The notes: generated from the letters alone by a model not told the origin. A stretch of DNA of 64,000 nucleotides from Zoroaster sp. YZ-2022 (GCA_029582265.1 CM055816.1:31106366-31170365), one strand, 5' to 3'. Numbered from the stretch's first letter, positions 34,500 through 45,026 are shown. Numbers and translations: made by a program.

Positions 34500-36063
34500 T
34501 CATGATCATATTGATCACTTTAATTTAATCTTTTGAATTATATTGTAATTTTCAGGGCCATGTTTTGTGAACAGGTTACTGTGATAAAAGATCAGAAATA
34601 AATAAATAAATCCTGTGAAGCGGCAACCTGGGAATCACTAGAAGAGGATTCGATATTTGTTATGATACAATTTCACACAATTTTCAACAGGTATAAATAT
34701 GTATAAATACCTGTACATATTATGTTGGTGTCCGTATTGTACATACAGGCAATATCGAATATCAAAGAGTAGTCTTGGCACAAGCGTCAATATCCTACTC
34801 TCTGCAATGCCACTGGTGGAGGTGCAAGGCATTAATGCTATCAACATAATTATTCTATTAAAGACTAGTCTTGGTTCAAGTCTGATTTGTTTTGTTCATA
34901 TATAACATTCAGATTACACTTAATTAAAGCTGACTTGTAAACTTCGTCTGTATTGTTCAGAATAGACTCACTTCTGAAACTGACATTTCGTTTGCACGCG
35001 TCATCATTACATCATCAATATAGGCATGTGTTATTTATCAATACTAACAACGTCCGATCGCGACGAGACTTAAGAAGTATAAAATACGAATATTTGTAGG
35101 GCTAATTCAGAAGTTACATAATGATTACGTCATAAGGTGCCAAATTACATATTTATAACATTTTACTTAAAAGCCTTACGTTTCACGTTTTTGATGTGTT
35201 AATGAACATGTCATTTACATTCATACCTCTAAAAAATGCTGTCAAGAAAACTCAGAACAGCTCTGAGGTCTGTTCAAAAAGAAAAACTTGTCTAGTTTTA
35301 TGTGTTACCTTGTCCACAATAAAAGAAAAATAAACACCTTTATAATTATACAAATACACGTGCATACACGTGTGAGTATATTCGAGCGAGGCCTCCAGTG
35401 TTCCCAGCCCGGTGTCCGGACTGGCTCTTGCCGCGCTCGTAGGGTGAGGAAACGCTTGTGTTCAATTTGAAATAAAGAACATTTTTGTTAACTACATGTA
35501 TGCTAGCCATCAGCACCAGATCAAGAAATACATTTGCAGAAAAGCGTCTTTCTTATGACATGAGATCAACGTTTATTTCAACAAGAAATTAATTAACATT
35601 TAATTTATTAATGCAAAAACAAAATTATTAAGAGGGATATCAAAATCAACAAATTTAATACATTTTCCACAGGGGGAGTTTTACAGACTGTAGCCAGTGT
35701 ACGTAAACGGCTTCGGCGAAAATGCAGTGGGTTTACCCCAAGTAAAAATTGCATAATTCAAATCAGGTGTTAGAAGAACTGTTTTCGGCAAAAAGAGTTT
35801 CAATCGTGTCATAATAAAAACATTTTTTAAAATCTTACTAGACAATATTATTAACATTGATTTAATTTTGCCCTACACCGACGTGTAGGCACTGCATACT
35901 CAGTGCTTTCCAAGTGTCTGTAAAAATTTATAGGCGACTCGGGTGGGAATCGAACCCACGTCCTCATGCTGACTATTGCAGACGTCTTAACATCTTTTAA
36001 TTGAAACATAAACTAAAGACTCGATTACTGAGGAAGTATTTATAATATGAATAAGATTCTTTG
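34500..36063. repeat. Repeat family R3, copy 2
   Basis: Colinear with 11960-14830 but shorter: CAGGGCCATG (34554), the AGAAATAAATAAATAAAT block, GACTCACTTCTGAAAC, AAAACTCAGAACAGCTCTGA, TGTCCGGACTGGCTCTTGCC (35409), CATTTTCCACAGGGGGAG and AAACATAAACTAAAGACTC (36005). No coding frame is shared with copy 1, so the family appears non-coding. Confidence 0.65.
35934..36000 (-). other. Partial tRNA-like segment in R3
   Basis: Minus strand reads GATGTTAAGACGTCTGC, then ACGTGGGTTCGATTCCCACC and CGAGTCGCC: an intact T-arm with box B and a 3' acceptor strand. The 5' acceptor strand is missing. It looks like the head of a tRNA-derived SINE fused into R3. Confidence 0.5.
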
Positions 36064-36067
36064 TTAA

Positions 36068-36290
36068 AGGGACAGTATCGTCACGATCAGAGCAGACTTT
36101 CAACAGGGCATTGAATCGGTGATCTAGTTTAAGATGAAAAATGTGACTGAAAATTACTGGCTCATTTATGCAGCAGCAATGATAATATGACTTTATTGTG
36201 TGGTGTGTTATTTTCAGTCACTGATGAGTTATTCTAAACTAGCATGCACTCCAATTCCATGCCCTGTTTGAACCTGACGATATTGTCCCT
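36068..36290. mobile_element. TTAA-flanked AGGGACA MITE, complete
   Basis: Ends are AGGGACAGTATCGTCA and TGACGATATTGTCCCT, with TTAA on both sides (36064-36067, 36291-36294). The inverted repeats continue inward (CAACAGGGCATTGAATCGG against CCAATTCCATGCCCTGTTTG). It is inserted at the junction between R3 copy 2 and an R1 piece. Relatives are at 2174 and 44767. Confidence 0.8.
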
Positions 36291-36295
36291 TTAAT

Positions 36296-36999
36296 ATGGG
36301 TATAAATGTCTTTTTGATGTCTTTTTAGTGTTTCATTACGTTTTTCCGCCCGCTGTCGGCTCGTATTATAATGAGAGGTTTCAGCTCTTACTGAGAACAG
36401 ACTATTGTAATGGTTATTAGCTCAAACAAAATGACAATAAAACTACCGAATATTATATAAATAATTTGTCGAGATATGAAATCAATAAATTTGTTTTTGA
36501 TGACAGACCAATATTATCTATAGCAGTCCAAACAGTACAGACACCTTTTATAAGCAGGGATGGATCCAGGGTAGATGAAATGAAAATGAGACATCGTACA
36601 GCAAAAAGGGGTGAAACTGCCTAAAAGAGGTCCACGTATATAAAGTATAGGGTAAATTTATTGCAAGATGATGAATGGACACTTGTCCTCTTTGCCTGCC
36701 TCCTTTATCCGCTAATCTTCCCCCTGCCCCCCCCCCCGATCTGCCAATGATCTTTAGTATTAGTTTTCATGAAGCCACAAGCAAATGCATTTGTGTCTTT
36801 ACGTGGTGTCTGATGAGGGGGTAAGGTTTAAAAGTGGCAGTGATTTCTAGAGACGACGAGAGGGATGGTGTAAGTAGGACCCCTAGCTAACCTAGTACCC
36901 CTACACGACTCTGGATCTCTCCCGATCCCCCAGAACCCCTAGATGCCCAGACTGACATTCACAATTGAAATATGTAGGAGTTTTAATTTGTTTATTTTC
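36296..36999 (+). repeat. Fragment of repeat R1
   Basis: Contains the R1 blocks AACAGTCCAAACAGTACAGA, GCAGGGATGGATCCAGGGTA, AGGTCCACGTATATAAAGTA, GGTAAGGTTTAAAAGTGGC and ACCCCTAGCTAACCTAGTAC, nearly identical to 45920-46400. Confidence 0.8.

Positions 37000-37070
<71 letters not shown>
37000..37070. repeat. (TTG)n microsatellite, ~24 units
   Basis: Uninterrupted TTG repeats that begin where other R1 copies have only TTGTTGTTGCT. Poly-Leu and poly-Gln frames here are artefacts. Confidence 0.95.
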
Positions 37071-37071
<1 letters not shown>

Positions 37072-37074
37072 CTG

Positions 37075-37199
37075 GTCATAGGTAGGCTTCAAAACCAGCG
37101 AAATACCCGGAACATGTATATACGCGGTTATTGGAACCAGACAAAATTTCCCGTAAATAAAATATTTGAGCTAAATGAGGCCGCAGAAATTGGGCAAAT
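37075..37199 (+). repeat. Repeat R2, left half of interrupted copy
   Basis: Matches 31780-31882 up to GGCAAAT. The next base (37200) starts the inverted end of the 7-kb element. The last four bases, AAAT (37196-37199), are repeated at 44271-44274. Confidence 0.8.
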
Positions 37200-37355
37200 C
37201 GTCCCTAATTTGCCATAGTGACCAATCCAGAATTAAGTTGGCATAGTGACTTATGCGGTATTGGTCACTTTGCCAAATTACACAAATAGGCAGTTAGAGC
37301 ATTCGTCATTTGAATGCATGCTCTATCTCCAAAACTACCCTTACAAAAAAGTTCT

Positions 37356-37512
37356 ATAGAAGTCTATAGAACGCTGTATAGAGCTCTATATAGCTCTATA
37401 GAAATTACAAAAATCTATAGAAACTAATTCTATAGAGTTATTACTTTCTATAGAATTCTATAGAACCAGTTATCTATAGAGACCAATCTCTATAGAATTC
37501 CACTGACTCGAT
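37356..37512. repeat. Left subterminal CTATAG cluster
   Basis: About nine CTATAG hexamers, mostly inside TTCTATAGAA or CTCTATAGAG palindromes, in ~160 bp. They start right after CTTACAAAAAAG, which has its inverted counterpart next to the right cluster. Confidence 0.85.
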
Positions 37513-37606
37513 AACAATATAGAATTCTTAAGAAACATGTTTTTCTACAATAAGAATAGATGTGTGGGAATATTCTTTCCTGTTTAATTCCAAATTAGAC
37601 CATTAA

Positions 37607-40138
37607 TTAAAGAAGGTAGGTTTGCGGTGACACCATGTGATGAAATCCCTTTTTTTCTATTTTTTTTAGTAGTGATGGCTCTGAGAAGAGCCGATTTGTA
37701 CTCGACGTTTCGACCAGTATGCTCTGATCGTCTTCTGGAGAATGCTGGACTCTGTGGCTGTGCGTGGCCTTAAGTACTGTTGGCTGGGATCCTGGGTTGA
37801 ATGGGTGATTTTGGCGCTTCTTTGTGGAATGTGCTAGAAGTAATTGCCAGATGTTGTTAATGTTCATGCCGATGTCTTGTGGTACTGTGTAGTGTCTGTT
37901 GATCTGTATTGCTTCTCTGATGCGTCTTTGGTGCCATTTGTTGCTCTTAGCGATGAGTCTTGAGTCTTTCCACTGGATGATGTGATCTGTTTGATGTGAG
38001 TGTTCTACGATGGCTGATTTGTCGAATTCTCCCCGTCGGCCGTGTGCGATGTGTTCTTTGAGTCTAGTCTTGAGGCTTTTTCCAGTTTCTCTGATGTACA
38101 CCTTTCCGCATTCACAAGGAATGCGGTAGACTCCGGCTTGAGTTGATGGATCTTGTTTGTCTTTGTGTGATTGAAGTGTGGCTTGGATCTTGTTGGTGGA
38201 ACTGTGGAAGACTTTGATGTTGGCTTGGTTGAGGATGCGTTGGATCTTATGTGATACCCTGCCTAGGTATAGAAGGGTAGCTGTGGCGATGTAATCTTGA
38301 GTAGGATCTTGGTTCTTATCGTGATATTGGTTCTTGTCTTGGTCTTGATGCTTGTCTTGATATTGAGTCTTGTCTTGATCTATTTGGGTCTTGTCTTGGA
38401 TCTTGACTTGTGTCTTGATGTAGCTTGTCTTGTAGCCATTGCGCTGGAGTGCTGTACAGATGTGTTGTAGTTCTTGCTTGAGGTTTTCTTGGTCGCAGAT
38501 GTTATGAGCTCGTTGAAGAAGTATACGGTTGACTGAAGACTTGACTTTCGGGTGGTGGAATGAAGTGCTGTGCAGGTAACGGTCTGTATGAGTAGGCTTG
38601 TGGTACACTGTATGACCCAGTGAGCCATCCGGCCGACGGTAGACCTTAACATCCAGGAAGGCGATTGAATTCCCTTGTTCCTGCTCCATCGTGAACTTAA
38701 TGCTGGGATGAATGTTGTTCAGATGTTGTAGGAACAACTGGAGGTTATGGACTCCGTGCGGCCAGATGACAAAATCATCGACGTACCGTATCCAGGTGCT
38801 GGGTTGGTGGTCTGCTGTGAGAAGTGATGTCTCCTCGAATGCTTCCATGAACAAGTCAGCAAGGACCGGGGATAGAGGGGATCCCATAGAGGTCCCTGTT
38901 GACTGTTTGTAAAACTTGTCTCTCCATCTGAAGTTGGATGAGGTGACGCAGGTGTTGAGCAGGCTGTAGATCTGATCAGGTGTGAGGTCGGTACGTTCTT
39001 GGAGTGTGGAGTCGTGGATGAGGCGGTCTTTGGCGATCTTGCACGCTTCTTCAGTTGGGACACTGGTAAACAGTGACACAACATCGAAGCTGACCATGAT
39101 GTCTGTAGGTTGAAGGGGGACGGTCTTGATATGCTTGGTGAAACTGGTCGGAGTTGGATACATGATGGATAGAGTTGCCCACCAGTGGTTGTAGGAGTTT
39201 GGTGATAAATTTCGCTGTGCTGTAAGTAGGTCCTCCTCTGGATGATACGATGGGGCGGAGAGGGATGCCATATCTTTGTGTATCTTTGGTTGCCCAAAGA
39301 AACTTGGACAGGTCGAGTCTGATGGTCGTAGTTGTCTGTAGAGTTTATAGGGAATGGCTCCTTGACCCTGAAGGTTCAGTAGTTGGCTGGCGATCTTGCG
39401 TTCAACTGCTGGTGTTGCATCTTTGTTGAGGATGCGGTAGGTGTCGGTGGATAAGATGTCGTTGACCTTGGAGTTGTAGTCAGTCTTGTCCATGACTACT
39501 GTTGCGTTGCCCTTGTCTGCAGTCATGATGTGTATGGATCAATCTTGCTTGAGACTGCGGAGTGCAGTGTGTTGTTCTTTGGAGAGGTTGGGCTTTGGTG
39601 GCTTGGATTGCTTGAGTGCTAGATGTAACTGGATGCGGACTTCGTCTGCAGTTGTTTTGTTGAGGTGTTTCAGTGCAGGTTCCGTGGATTGGATGAGTTC
39701 TGCTACTGGGGTGTGCTTGGGAGGCAAAGCAAAGTTCATCCATAGGGATAGAACTTTGGTCTCTGCTGTTGAGAGTTTGTGTTGACTGAGGTTCACCACT
39801 GTCTGCTTGATGAAGGCTTGCTGTGAACGTAGATGAGGCTGGGTCCTGCGTGAAGGGACGGGTGCATAGGAGTATCTACGCTGTGTTCTGTAGTGATGGC
39901 TTGGGCAGGAGAGATCTTTGAATTTCTTAATTTGAGTGCGGCGTGCATTCTTGTAGGCGTGGTTACTGGATGAATTGGTAAGTTGTTCAATCTTGAGAAG
40001 GTCTGGGGACTGCACTGTGTTCTTGAGATGTTGGTGAATGTCAGCCAACTGGTTATCAATTCTTGCCAGGATGGATCTAGTACTTTGGATCTGTAGACGA
40101 AGGAGGGCTTGATTTGTTGTGTGGATGATGTGGTTCAA
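37607..40138 (-). pseudogene. Penelope-like RT with GIY-YIG endonuclease, disabled
   Basis: One frame with a single in-frame TGA at 39539-39541. Upstream ~199 codons are the Penelope N-terminal region. Downstream comes ADKGNATVVMDK, then PKIHKD, SFDVVSLFTSVP, GTSMGSPLSPVLADLFME and RYVDDF (catalytic YVDD, ~38776-38787). Between PKIHKD and the SFDVV motif about 120 nt (39145-39265) makes sense only in another frame (it then reads PLRPIVSSRGG), so two compensating indels are present. A Gln/Asp/Lys repeat (38310-38440) precedes the C-terminal GIY-YIG region GVYRIPCECGKVYIRETG (~38085-38145), with Arg where YIG is expected. The reading runs on into the pLTR. Confidence 0.88.
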
Positions 40139-40322
40139 CTTGTGGTCCCTGATGGGAAAGCTAGGTTGTTGATGAGTTTCGAACGTCGGATGGAATAACG
40201 TTCGAATGTCCTGACACGACTAGTGATCAGCTCCCCGTAGAGCGAGGTAATGTAAAACTTGAAGCTATGCATGGCGGGAGACAGATAAAGAAGGTATGTT
40301 TGCGGTGACACCATGTGAGGAA

Positions 40323-41033
40323 ATCTCCTTTTTTCCAGACCAAGACAAGACCCAATATCAAGATAAGAACCAAGATCCTACTCAATATTACATCGCCACA
40401 GCTACCCTTCCATACCTAGGCAGGGTATCACATAAGATCCAACGCATCCTCAACCAAGCCAACATCAATGTCTTCCACAGTTCCACCAACAAGATCCAAG
40501 CCACACTTCAATCACACAAAGACAAACAAGATCCATCAACTCAAGCCGGAGTCTACCGCATTCCTTGTGAATGCGGAAAGGTGTACATCAGAGAAACTGG
40601 AAAAAGCCTCAAGACTAGACTCAAAGAACACATCGCACACGGCCGACGGGGAGAATTCGACAAATCAGCCATCGTAGAACACTCACATCAAACAGATCAC
40701 ATCATCCAGTGGAAAGACTCAAGACTCATCGCTAAGATCAACAAATGGCACCAAAGACGCATCAGAGAAGCAATACAGATCAACAGACACTACACAGTAC
40801 CACAAGACATCGGCATGAACATTAACAACATCTGGCAATTACTTCTAGCGCAGCACACTCCACAAAGAAGCGCCAAAATCACCCATTCAACCCAGGATCC
40901 CAGCCAACAGTACTTAAGGCCACGCACAGCCACAGAGTCCAGCATTCTCCAGAAGACGATCAGAGCATACTGGTCGAAACGTCGAGTACAAACCGGCTCT
41001 TCTCAGAGCCACCACTACTCCCAAAAAAATTGA
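40323..41033 (+). pseudogene. Truncated Penelope-like copy, GIY-YIG end only
   Basis: Starts inside the DKTQ repeat (CCAGACCAAGACAAGACCC) and encodes the linker and GIY-YIG region with the same YIRETG variant. It lacks the RT. A frameshift near 40853 relative to the other copy changes the last ~60 residues. It ends with the pLTR (41037-41117). The open frame from 40296 starts in the other copy's pLTR and is a junction product. Confidence 0.85.
40953..40985 (+). other. Hammerhead-ribozyme-like core in pLTR (candidate)
   Basis: CCAGAAGA, a stem of GATCAG/CTGGTC around a six-base loop, then GAAACGTC resemble the hammerhead core (CUGANGA, stem II, GAAA). Penelope-like elements are known to carry hammerheads in their terminal repeats. 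Departures: one base separates the first motif from the stem, and the second core base is A here (T in the copy at 8210). Related motifs: 6410-6440, 8205-8240, 9650-9690 and 37701-37740. Confidence 0.4.
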
Positions 41034-41129
41034 AAAAAAGGGATTTCATCACATGGTGTCACCGCAAACCTACCTTCTTTATCTGTCTCCACCATGCATA
41101 GCTTCAAGTTTTACATTACCATTAATTAA

Positions 41130-41777
41130 TATGACTTGTTCTCAACCTCCCAAATTTTAGTAATTTTAGTCCCAAACTTTATTAATCCTAACTCCCTAGG
41201 CCCATTTGCTTACACATAACCTGAATCCTCCAAAATCCTTCAGTAGTAAAGCAAGCATAATGACCACTACCATGGTATGTAGATGTATGTACCCACACAT
41301 GTGTTGCTTATACAATTACGCCCTTACAGTAATGAGTACCCTCAGCCCACCAGAGTACAATAGAAGTGGAACCATGCAGAGGATGAGCCAGTATTACCGA
41401 CATCAGCTGAGGGGATAAGAAGGCAGGACATGTAGCCAGAGGGTGAACCATCAGTGAGCACGCGGGCTACAGTTGAAGACACTAATAGTACCATCCAGCT
41501 ATATCGACCTGAAGACATGAGAGACTTGAATAAAGTCTTTGAGCACGGCCACCACACAGCCTCTCCATGTATCCATCACATAGGAGTGGAGACAGGAGAG
41601 ACAGCAGAGAAAACAAATGGTCGCAACTGACTTGCGGAAGGTACTGAACCATGTGAACAGTGACGAGGTGTATAGGACAGTTGATGAATATAGGGCTGGA
41701 GATGTAACAGACACCTTGGACCTTCCTCTAAGGAATGTCCCAGACGGTGGAACCAGCAGAAATGACAACGATCAACC
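41130..41777. other. Internal part of the 7-kb element, possible degenerate coding
   Basis: From ~41340 the plus strand has composition like old coding sequence and an open frame at 41617-41777 (DLRKVLNHVNSDEVYRTVD), but stops interrupt it upstream. It may be what is left of the element's own gene. No domain recognised. Confidence 0.3.
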
Positions 41778-42994
41778 CAGGCGCGTAGCCAGCCCTGTCG
41801 GTCCGGGGGGGGGGGGGGGCAAAATTAAGATGATCGTCCCGATTTCATGGTTTAAATTTAATTGCGAAATACTGAATAATATTGAATCAAAACAATCGAT
41901 ATATTGTACAAACATGATCATCTGTGATTTATTGTTCTTTCCTTGGATCTATACTGTCTGAACTGTTGCTATTAATTTCTACACTGTCATGACTGTGATG
42001 AACTTAAACATTCATAATTAATCGTATTCGTAATGTATATATATACACACCGTTTACAACACACATTACACTGAAAGTTATTCGTGTACATGTCGTATAA
42101 AAACCTTTAATAAAATGTTGTAAGACAAGTTGTAAATACGTTCTGCACGTAACCCGAGTACATACTGGTTCATTGTATTGATTCAAATTTCAAGTTTTTA
42201 ATGTTTTAATGTTTGTTTCTATATAAATTCGTATATTAATTTAGCGAATTGGCATTTCTTCACTTTTTGGAGGCAATTTAATTTCACTAATTTACATCCT
42301 CTTGCTATATAAAACCATAAAAAATATTATATTTGGCAGCAATTTAATTTAGCGAATTGGGCCTCCTAGCGAAATTAATTACAGTATTTGATAAAGTGAT
42401 TTCCGGGACAAAAACTGGGTATAAAAACTTCAGATCTAACTTCCCTTCCTCAATCCTCCCTCTCCCGTCTCCCTTTATCAATTATTCACTCCCTTTACCA
42501 TTCCCTAAATCATCCTTTCCTCCCTCCCTAAATCTGCCTGCCTCTGCATCCTTCGTCCCAGGTCCGTCCTTCCCGCCCTTTCCGGTCCCTTACGCTCTCC
42601 GGCTCCCTCGGCTCCCTTCCTTCCCTTACCCCTGCCCTACCGCCGTTTCCACCCGCCCTAACCTTGCCTGCCTTAAGTTAGGCTGCCTTGGTACTCGTCC
42701 CAACGGTCCTATCCATCCTTTCTTCCATTACCAAGGCCCACATTTCCTTCTCTCCTCCCCCACCCTCCCTCCTCCGTCCACCCTCATTTCGTCAAAAAAC
42801 CCTACTCTTCTAATTTATTTCTTTACCTCTTTCGTTTTTTCTCCCTCGGCGTCCCACCCTCAATATTCTCTCCTTTTCTCTCTTCCTTTCCTTTTCTCTT
42901 TTCTTTATTTTTACCGTCCCGATTTTACTTCTATTTTTTTTCCGGGGGGGCAGTCTGCCCCCCCCCCCCTGCCCCCCCGCTGGCTACGCTACTG
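41778..42994. mobile_element. hAT-like element, 1217 bp, 8-bp target duplication
   Basis: Ends CAGGCGCGTAGCCAGC and GCTGGCTACGCTACTG are inverted repeats followed by G-run and C-run stretches. GATCAACC is exactly duplicated (41770-41777 and 42995-43002). The interior includes a pyrimidine-rich region (42430-42930). The 256-codon Pro/Ser/Leu-rich frame from 42357 lies in that region, crosses the element's end, and is not a gene. Confidence 0.8.
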
Positions 42995-43002
42995 GATCAA
43001 CC

Positions 43003-43688
43003 CTCGGCCCGAGTCTGTGTCACGTTACTTCTATGCAGTGTGCTTACTTACCTTCATCATGAAAACTTTCCCAGAAATTTACATTATTGATCAGCAGATC
43101 AGTCATTGTGCTTTTCTATGTATATAGAAGTACTGAAATAGTGTAATATAAAATAATTGACGAAAAGTGGAACTGCATGGTTTGAACAAACTGTTCATAT
43201 GACATCATTGACTGAATTATCAGTGAAAAGGGTATATACTCTATACCAAAATTAAATTGGATTTGTATATTTACATGTATCATGTGTACTTTAATTTTGA
43301 TAACCGCCCAACATATCAATGCACGATACTGCATCATGATGCTGTTATTGTTTTCAGGGTGTGAGTAAAATTCAAATAAACATTTTCTCCCACTGAAAAT
43401 TATATTTTGGAGACAAAACTCTAAGGAGATCTATCAATATTTTTCATTTTGATTAAGTAAAAAAAAATATTTTTCTTGGTTTTTACCTAATACTTTGTTG
43501 ATGCCCTGGTCAATTGTTCTAGCTTAGTTTAAAGTACACACGTATTATTTTTGTTTTGTCTATAATGTTCTACTTTTGCAGGGAAAAAATAGATAGGTTA
43601 AATAAATAAATCAATACCTCAGTCTAAAAATATATATATTCAGCCTTGTTTTTATTACAAAACTATTTGGAGACCACACATGTATTTC
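43003..43688. other. Internal part of the 7-kb element, nothing recognised
   Basis: AT-rich sequence between the hAT-like insertion and the right CTATAG cluster. No domain or repeat seen. Confidence 0.4.
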
Positions 43689-44133
43689 TATAGAACAGTA
43701 GAAGTTGTTCTATAGAAATCTATAAATTGTTCTATAGAATTCTGTAAATTGTTCTATAGAAATCTACAAATTGTTCTATAGAAATCTACAAATTGTTCTA
43801 TAGAAATCTACAAATTGTTCTGTAGAACTATAGGCCTATAAATTTTTCTATAGATTAACTCTATAAATTGTTCTATAGAACTCTATAAATTGTTCTATAG
43901 GACTCTATAAATTGTTCTATAGGACTCTATAAATTGTTCTATAGAAACAGTTAATATTTTTATAGAAATTTCTAGAAAAGTGGCCCATTTTTCTATAGAA
44001 ATTCTATAAGCTGTTTAGAATTTGTATAGAAATTGTATAGAAATTGTATAGACATTGTATAGAGAGATTCTATAGCACACTCTATAGAAATCCGTATATA
44101 AATTCTACAGAATTTTTGTATAGAATTCTATAG
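43689..44133. repeat. Right subterminal CTATAG cluster
   Basis: About sixteen CTATAG hexamers in ~445 bp, many in a ~22-27-bp unit AAATTGTTCTATAGAA. It ends TTCTATAGAACTTTTTTGTA, the complement of the start of the left cluster. Confidence 0.85.
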
Positions 44134-44270
44134 AACTTTTTTGTAAGCGTATAAGGAATACATGCATGAGGATTAGATACAATGGTAGGTCTCTTCCTGA
44201 ATGTACTAATGGGCGGGAAAACTTAAAATTGAAAAAAAGTCGGATTAGTCACTGTGGCAAATTAGGGACG

Positions 44271-44460
44271 AAATGTTCATAACCCTGTATGTGAAAAAGT
44301 CGTTTAAAACACAGTGCGGCAGAATTCCAGTCAAGCAATTTTGGCTGCAATTGGACATCGTTTCATAGCGGTAAAAAAAGATAACTATAAAAATGTCGAT
44401 GCGGGTCTGAGGCAACGCGCAGGGAGACCAGAAACCAGAGACTTGTTTTGGCCTAAGAGA
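44271..44460 (+). repeat. Repeat R2, right half of interrupted copy
   Basis: AAATGTTCATAACCC, GTGAAAAAGTCGTTTAAAAC, CGGCAGAATTCC and GGGAGACCAGAAACCAGAGA continue the R2 sequence interrupted at 37199, colinear with 31881-32020. Confidence 0.8.
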
Positions 44461-44766
44461 GGCAGGTGGCAATACCTGGCTAGAGCATTAAGTTGGCATA
44501 ATAGGGGGAGGGGGGGGGGGGTCAAAGAGAGTATAGGGCCCTTCTTGGAAGTGCCCCCCTTTAAACCATGTGACCTCCTGTGTATCTTGACTGACAAAAT
44601 CGATCAGGGGTGGATCATTGGGGAACCAATATTTCCGTGAGACTTGTGTGAATTTGTTTAATTTGTAAATTTTAATTTTAATTATAATTAGTTTAAAAGA
44701 ATTTAACTTGTGTAAAATTGATTTATTTATTATGTTATTTATTTCCTACGATGGTTTTTAAGTTAA
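44461..44766. other. Spacer with G-run
   Basis: Contains a G-run at about 44503-44520 and AT-rich sequence. No supported gene. Confidence 0.4.
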
Positions 44767-44881
44767 AGGGACAATATCGTCCTGATCAACAGGGCATGGA
44801 ATCGGAGTGTTCATCTTAAACTAGGACACCGATTCCAAGCCCTGTTGAAATTCTGTTCAGAAATGTGACGATATTGTCCCT
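44767..44881. mobile_element. TTAA-flanked AGGGACA MITE, short form
   Basis: 115 bp with ends AGGGACAATATCGTC and GACGATATTGTCCCT and TTAA on both sides (44763-44766, 44882-44885). Right-half remnants persist in sister repeats at 47487-47548 and 52194-52243. Confidence 0.8.
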
Positions 44882-45026
44882 TTAAATATCCACGATGTGT
44901 GGATATTTGTCCATGAGCCAGCTAATTTTTCGGTACCATCTGGAGGGACTAATTCATATGTTTTCTTGTTACGAAAATATATGAAAATTCAAAACAAATA
45001 TGATAGACTTAGTACTCGTTTTTAAG

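Larger units (their letters stand above)
37611..41117. mobile_element. Penelope-like element: minus-strand copy plus inverted truncated copy
   Basis: One near-complete minus-strand copy (pLTR at 40250-40322, coding 40138-37607, terminal pLTR at 37611-37750) abuts a 5'-truncated plus-strand copy (40323-41117). ACCATTAATTAA flanks the pair (37599-37610 and 41118-41129), so both copies probably arrived in one event. Inverted or partly tandem copies with variable-length duplications are characteristic of Penelope-like elements. Confidence 0.85.
37200..44270. mobile_element. 7071-bp DNA element with terminal inverted repeats, AAAT duplication
   Basis: Begins CGTCCCTAATTTGCCATAGT and ends with the near complement ACTGTGGCAAATTAGGGACG. 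AAAT flanks both sides, and an uninterrupted R2 copy near 31885 supplies the empty site. Inside the ends lie clusters of CTATAG words, then a Penelope-like insertion, anonymous sequence and a hAT-like insertion. Without those two the element would be about 2.3 kb. No transposase can be recognised, so the superfamily is unassigned. Four-base duplications occur in several DNA-transposon groups. Confidence 0.75.

Noticed and set aside
36901..37218. Poly-Gln and poly-Leu frames
   Set aside because: Translation of the (TTG)n microsatellite in an R1 unit.
37356..37512. CRISPR-like array
   Set aside because: The spacing of CTATAG words is irregular and there are no uniform repeats or unique spacers; the sequence is eukaryotic transposon DNA.
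38719..39297. 192-codon minus-strand frame overlapping the Penelope RT
   Set aside because: Mostly an out-of-frame reading of the RT; the conserved RT motifs are in other frames.
42357..43127. 256-codon Pro/Ser/Leu-rich open frame
   Set aside because: It lies in the pyrimidine-rich interior of a hAT-like element and reads across its right end and target duplication; composition alone keeps it open.
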